From an uncultured Lachnospiraceae bacterium (GTDB taxonomy: Bacteria; Bacillota; Clostridia; Lachnospirales; Lachnospiraceae), in contig CACZQT010000299.1 in NCBI GenBank assembly GCA_902783295.1, positions 1-13,619 of the forward strand: a stretch of 13,619 bases of DNA, given 5' to 3'. Both the position numbers and the translations under genes were made by a program. The number at the start of each line of letters is the position of its first letter. Within the stretch, counting starts at the first letter, position 1. Under the pieces are notes generated by a model that was not told the DNA's origin, did not search any database, and was given only the letters and a program-made list of their open reading frames with translations. Positions 13,306 through 13,619 of the stretch are shown piece by piece.

Positions 13306-13619
13306 ATGAACAAAGAAGAAGAGACAAAGAGCGGGAAACAGGCTGTTCCTTGGATGAAATGGCTGAAAAGGCTCTTTCTGGTACTGGTTGCGGTTTTTCT
13401 GGCAAGGTATTTTTACAAGAATTACGATGCCTACAAGAATCTCGACCTGTCGATCAACTGGGGTGTTTTCCTGCTGGCCGTTCTGGCATATTTTATCTAT
13501 AAGATTACTCTTTCGACCCTCTGGCATTACCTGACGGTCCTGACCGGCTGCGCGATTTCGCTGCCGAAAGCCATTACAGCTTATCTGTATTCGATCCTCG
13601 GGAAATACATCCCCGGCAA
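13306..13619 (+). CDS. LPG-synthase-TM / flippase-like membrane protein (3' truncated)
   Basis: An open frame starts at ATG 13306 with AAGAGG (13295-13300) five bases upstream and runs to the window edge, giving 104 residues. The N-terminus is charged, then a helix at about 22-36 and further hydrophobic stretches at about 52-67 and 86-99. The final visible residues, LYSILGKYIPG, match the start-of-core motif (LGKYIPGK type) of the lysylphosphatidylglycerol synthase transmembrane-domain / UPF0104 (YbhN-like) family. Members without the catalytic domain are common in glycan clusters and have been proposed to flip lipids or lipid-linked sugars. Whether a C-terminal aminoacyl-transfer domain follows cannot be seen. 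It begins 14 bases after the fusion gene stop, in the same operon. Confidence 0.75.
   Translation, partial: MNKEEETKSGKQAVPWMKWLKRLFLVLVAVFLARYFYKNYDAYKNLDLSINWGVFLLAVLAYFIYKITLSTLWHYLTVLTGCAISLPKAITAYLYSILGKYIPG

Overview
The window looks like the chromosome of an anaerobic, low-to-mid G+C Gram-positive bacterium (Bacillota, class Clostridia, gut- or rumen-type). This is inferred from three things: strong AGGAGG-type ribosome binding sites, an LTA-synthase-like phosphoglycerol transferase, and a tryptophan/tyrosine-type ABC importer of the kind common in Clostridia. No marker gene fixes the species. I see no rRNA, tRNA, transposase, phage gene or CRISPR array.

Region 1 (1-2444, + strand) is the 3' part of an ABC importer operon of the TrpX-TrpY-TrpZ class: the C-terminal half of a lipoprotein-type substrate-binding protein, a membrane permease and an ATPase. 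A very long, almost perfect palindrome lies between the binding-protein and permease genes. A clear intrinsic terminator follows the ATPase. Region 2 (2445-2575) separates convergent genes and carries a compact set of overlapping inverted repeats.

Region 3 (2576-4726, - strand) is a single gene for a membrane-anchored LtaS/MdoB-like sulfatase-fold phosphoglycerol transferase. A 333-base divergent intergenic region (4727-5059) holds two back-to-back promoter candidates whose -35 boxes lie only seven bases apart, plus structured leaders.

Region 4 (5060 to the right edge, + strand) is a cell-surface glycan operon. In order it encodes an acyltransferase-3 family O-acyltransferase; a polytopic GT-C-like glycosyltransferase; a GT2 polyprenyl-phosphate sugar transferase with two C-terminal membrane helices; a second GT-C-like enzyme clearly related to the first; a large fusion of a polysaccharide pyruvyl transferase with an FrhB/FdhB-type (coenzyme F420 hydrogenase beta) domain; and the start of a lysylphosphatidylglycerol-synthase-TM/flippase-like membrane protein cut by the window edge.

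Taken together (inference), regions 3 and 4 look like a machine that decorates a surface polymer. The GT2 enzyme would load a sugar on undecaprenyl phosphate, a membrane protein would flip it, and the two GT-C enzymes would add it outside the cell. Acyl, pyruvyl and phosphoglycerol groups would be further modifications. The most unusual single item is the pyruvyl transferase-FrhB fusion, in which the pyruvyl transferase sits where the ferredoxin part of an FrhB-like protein normally is.
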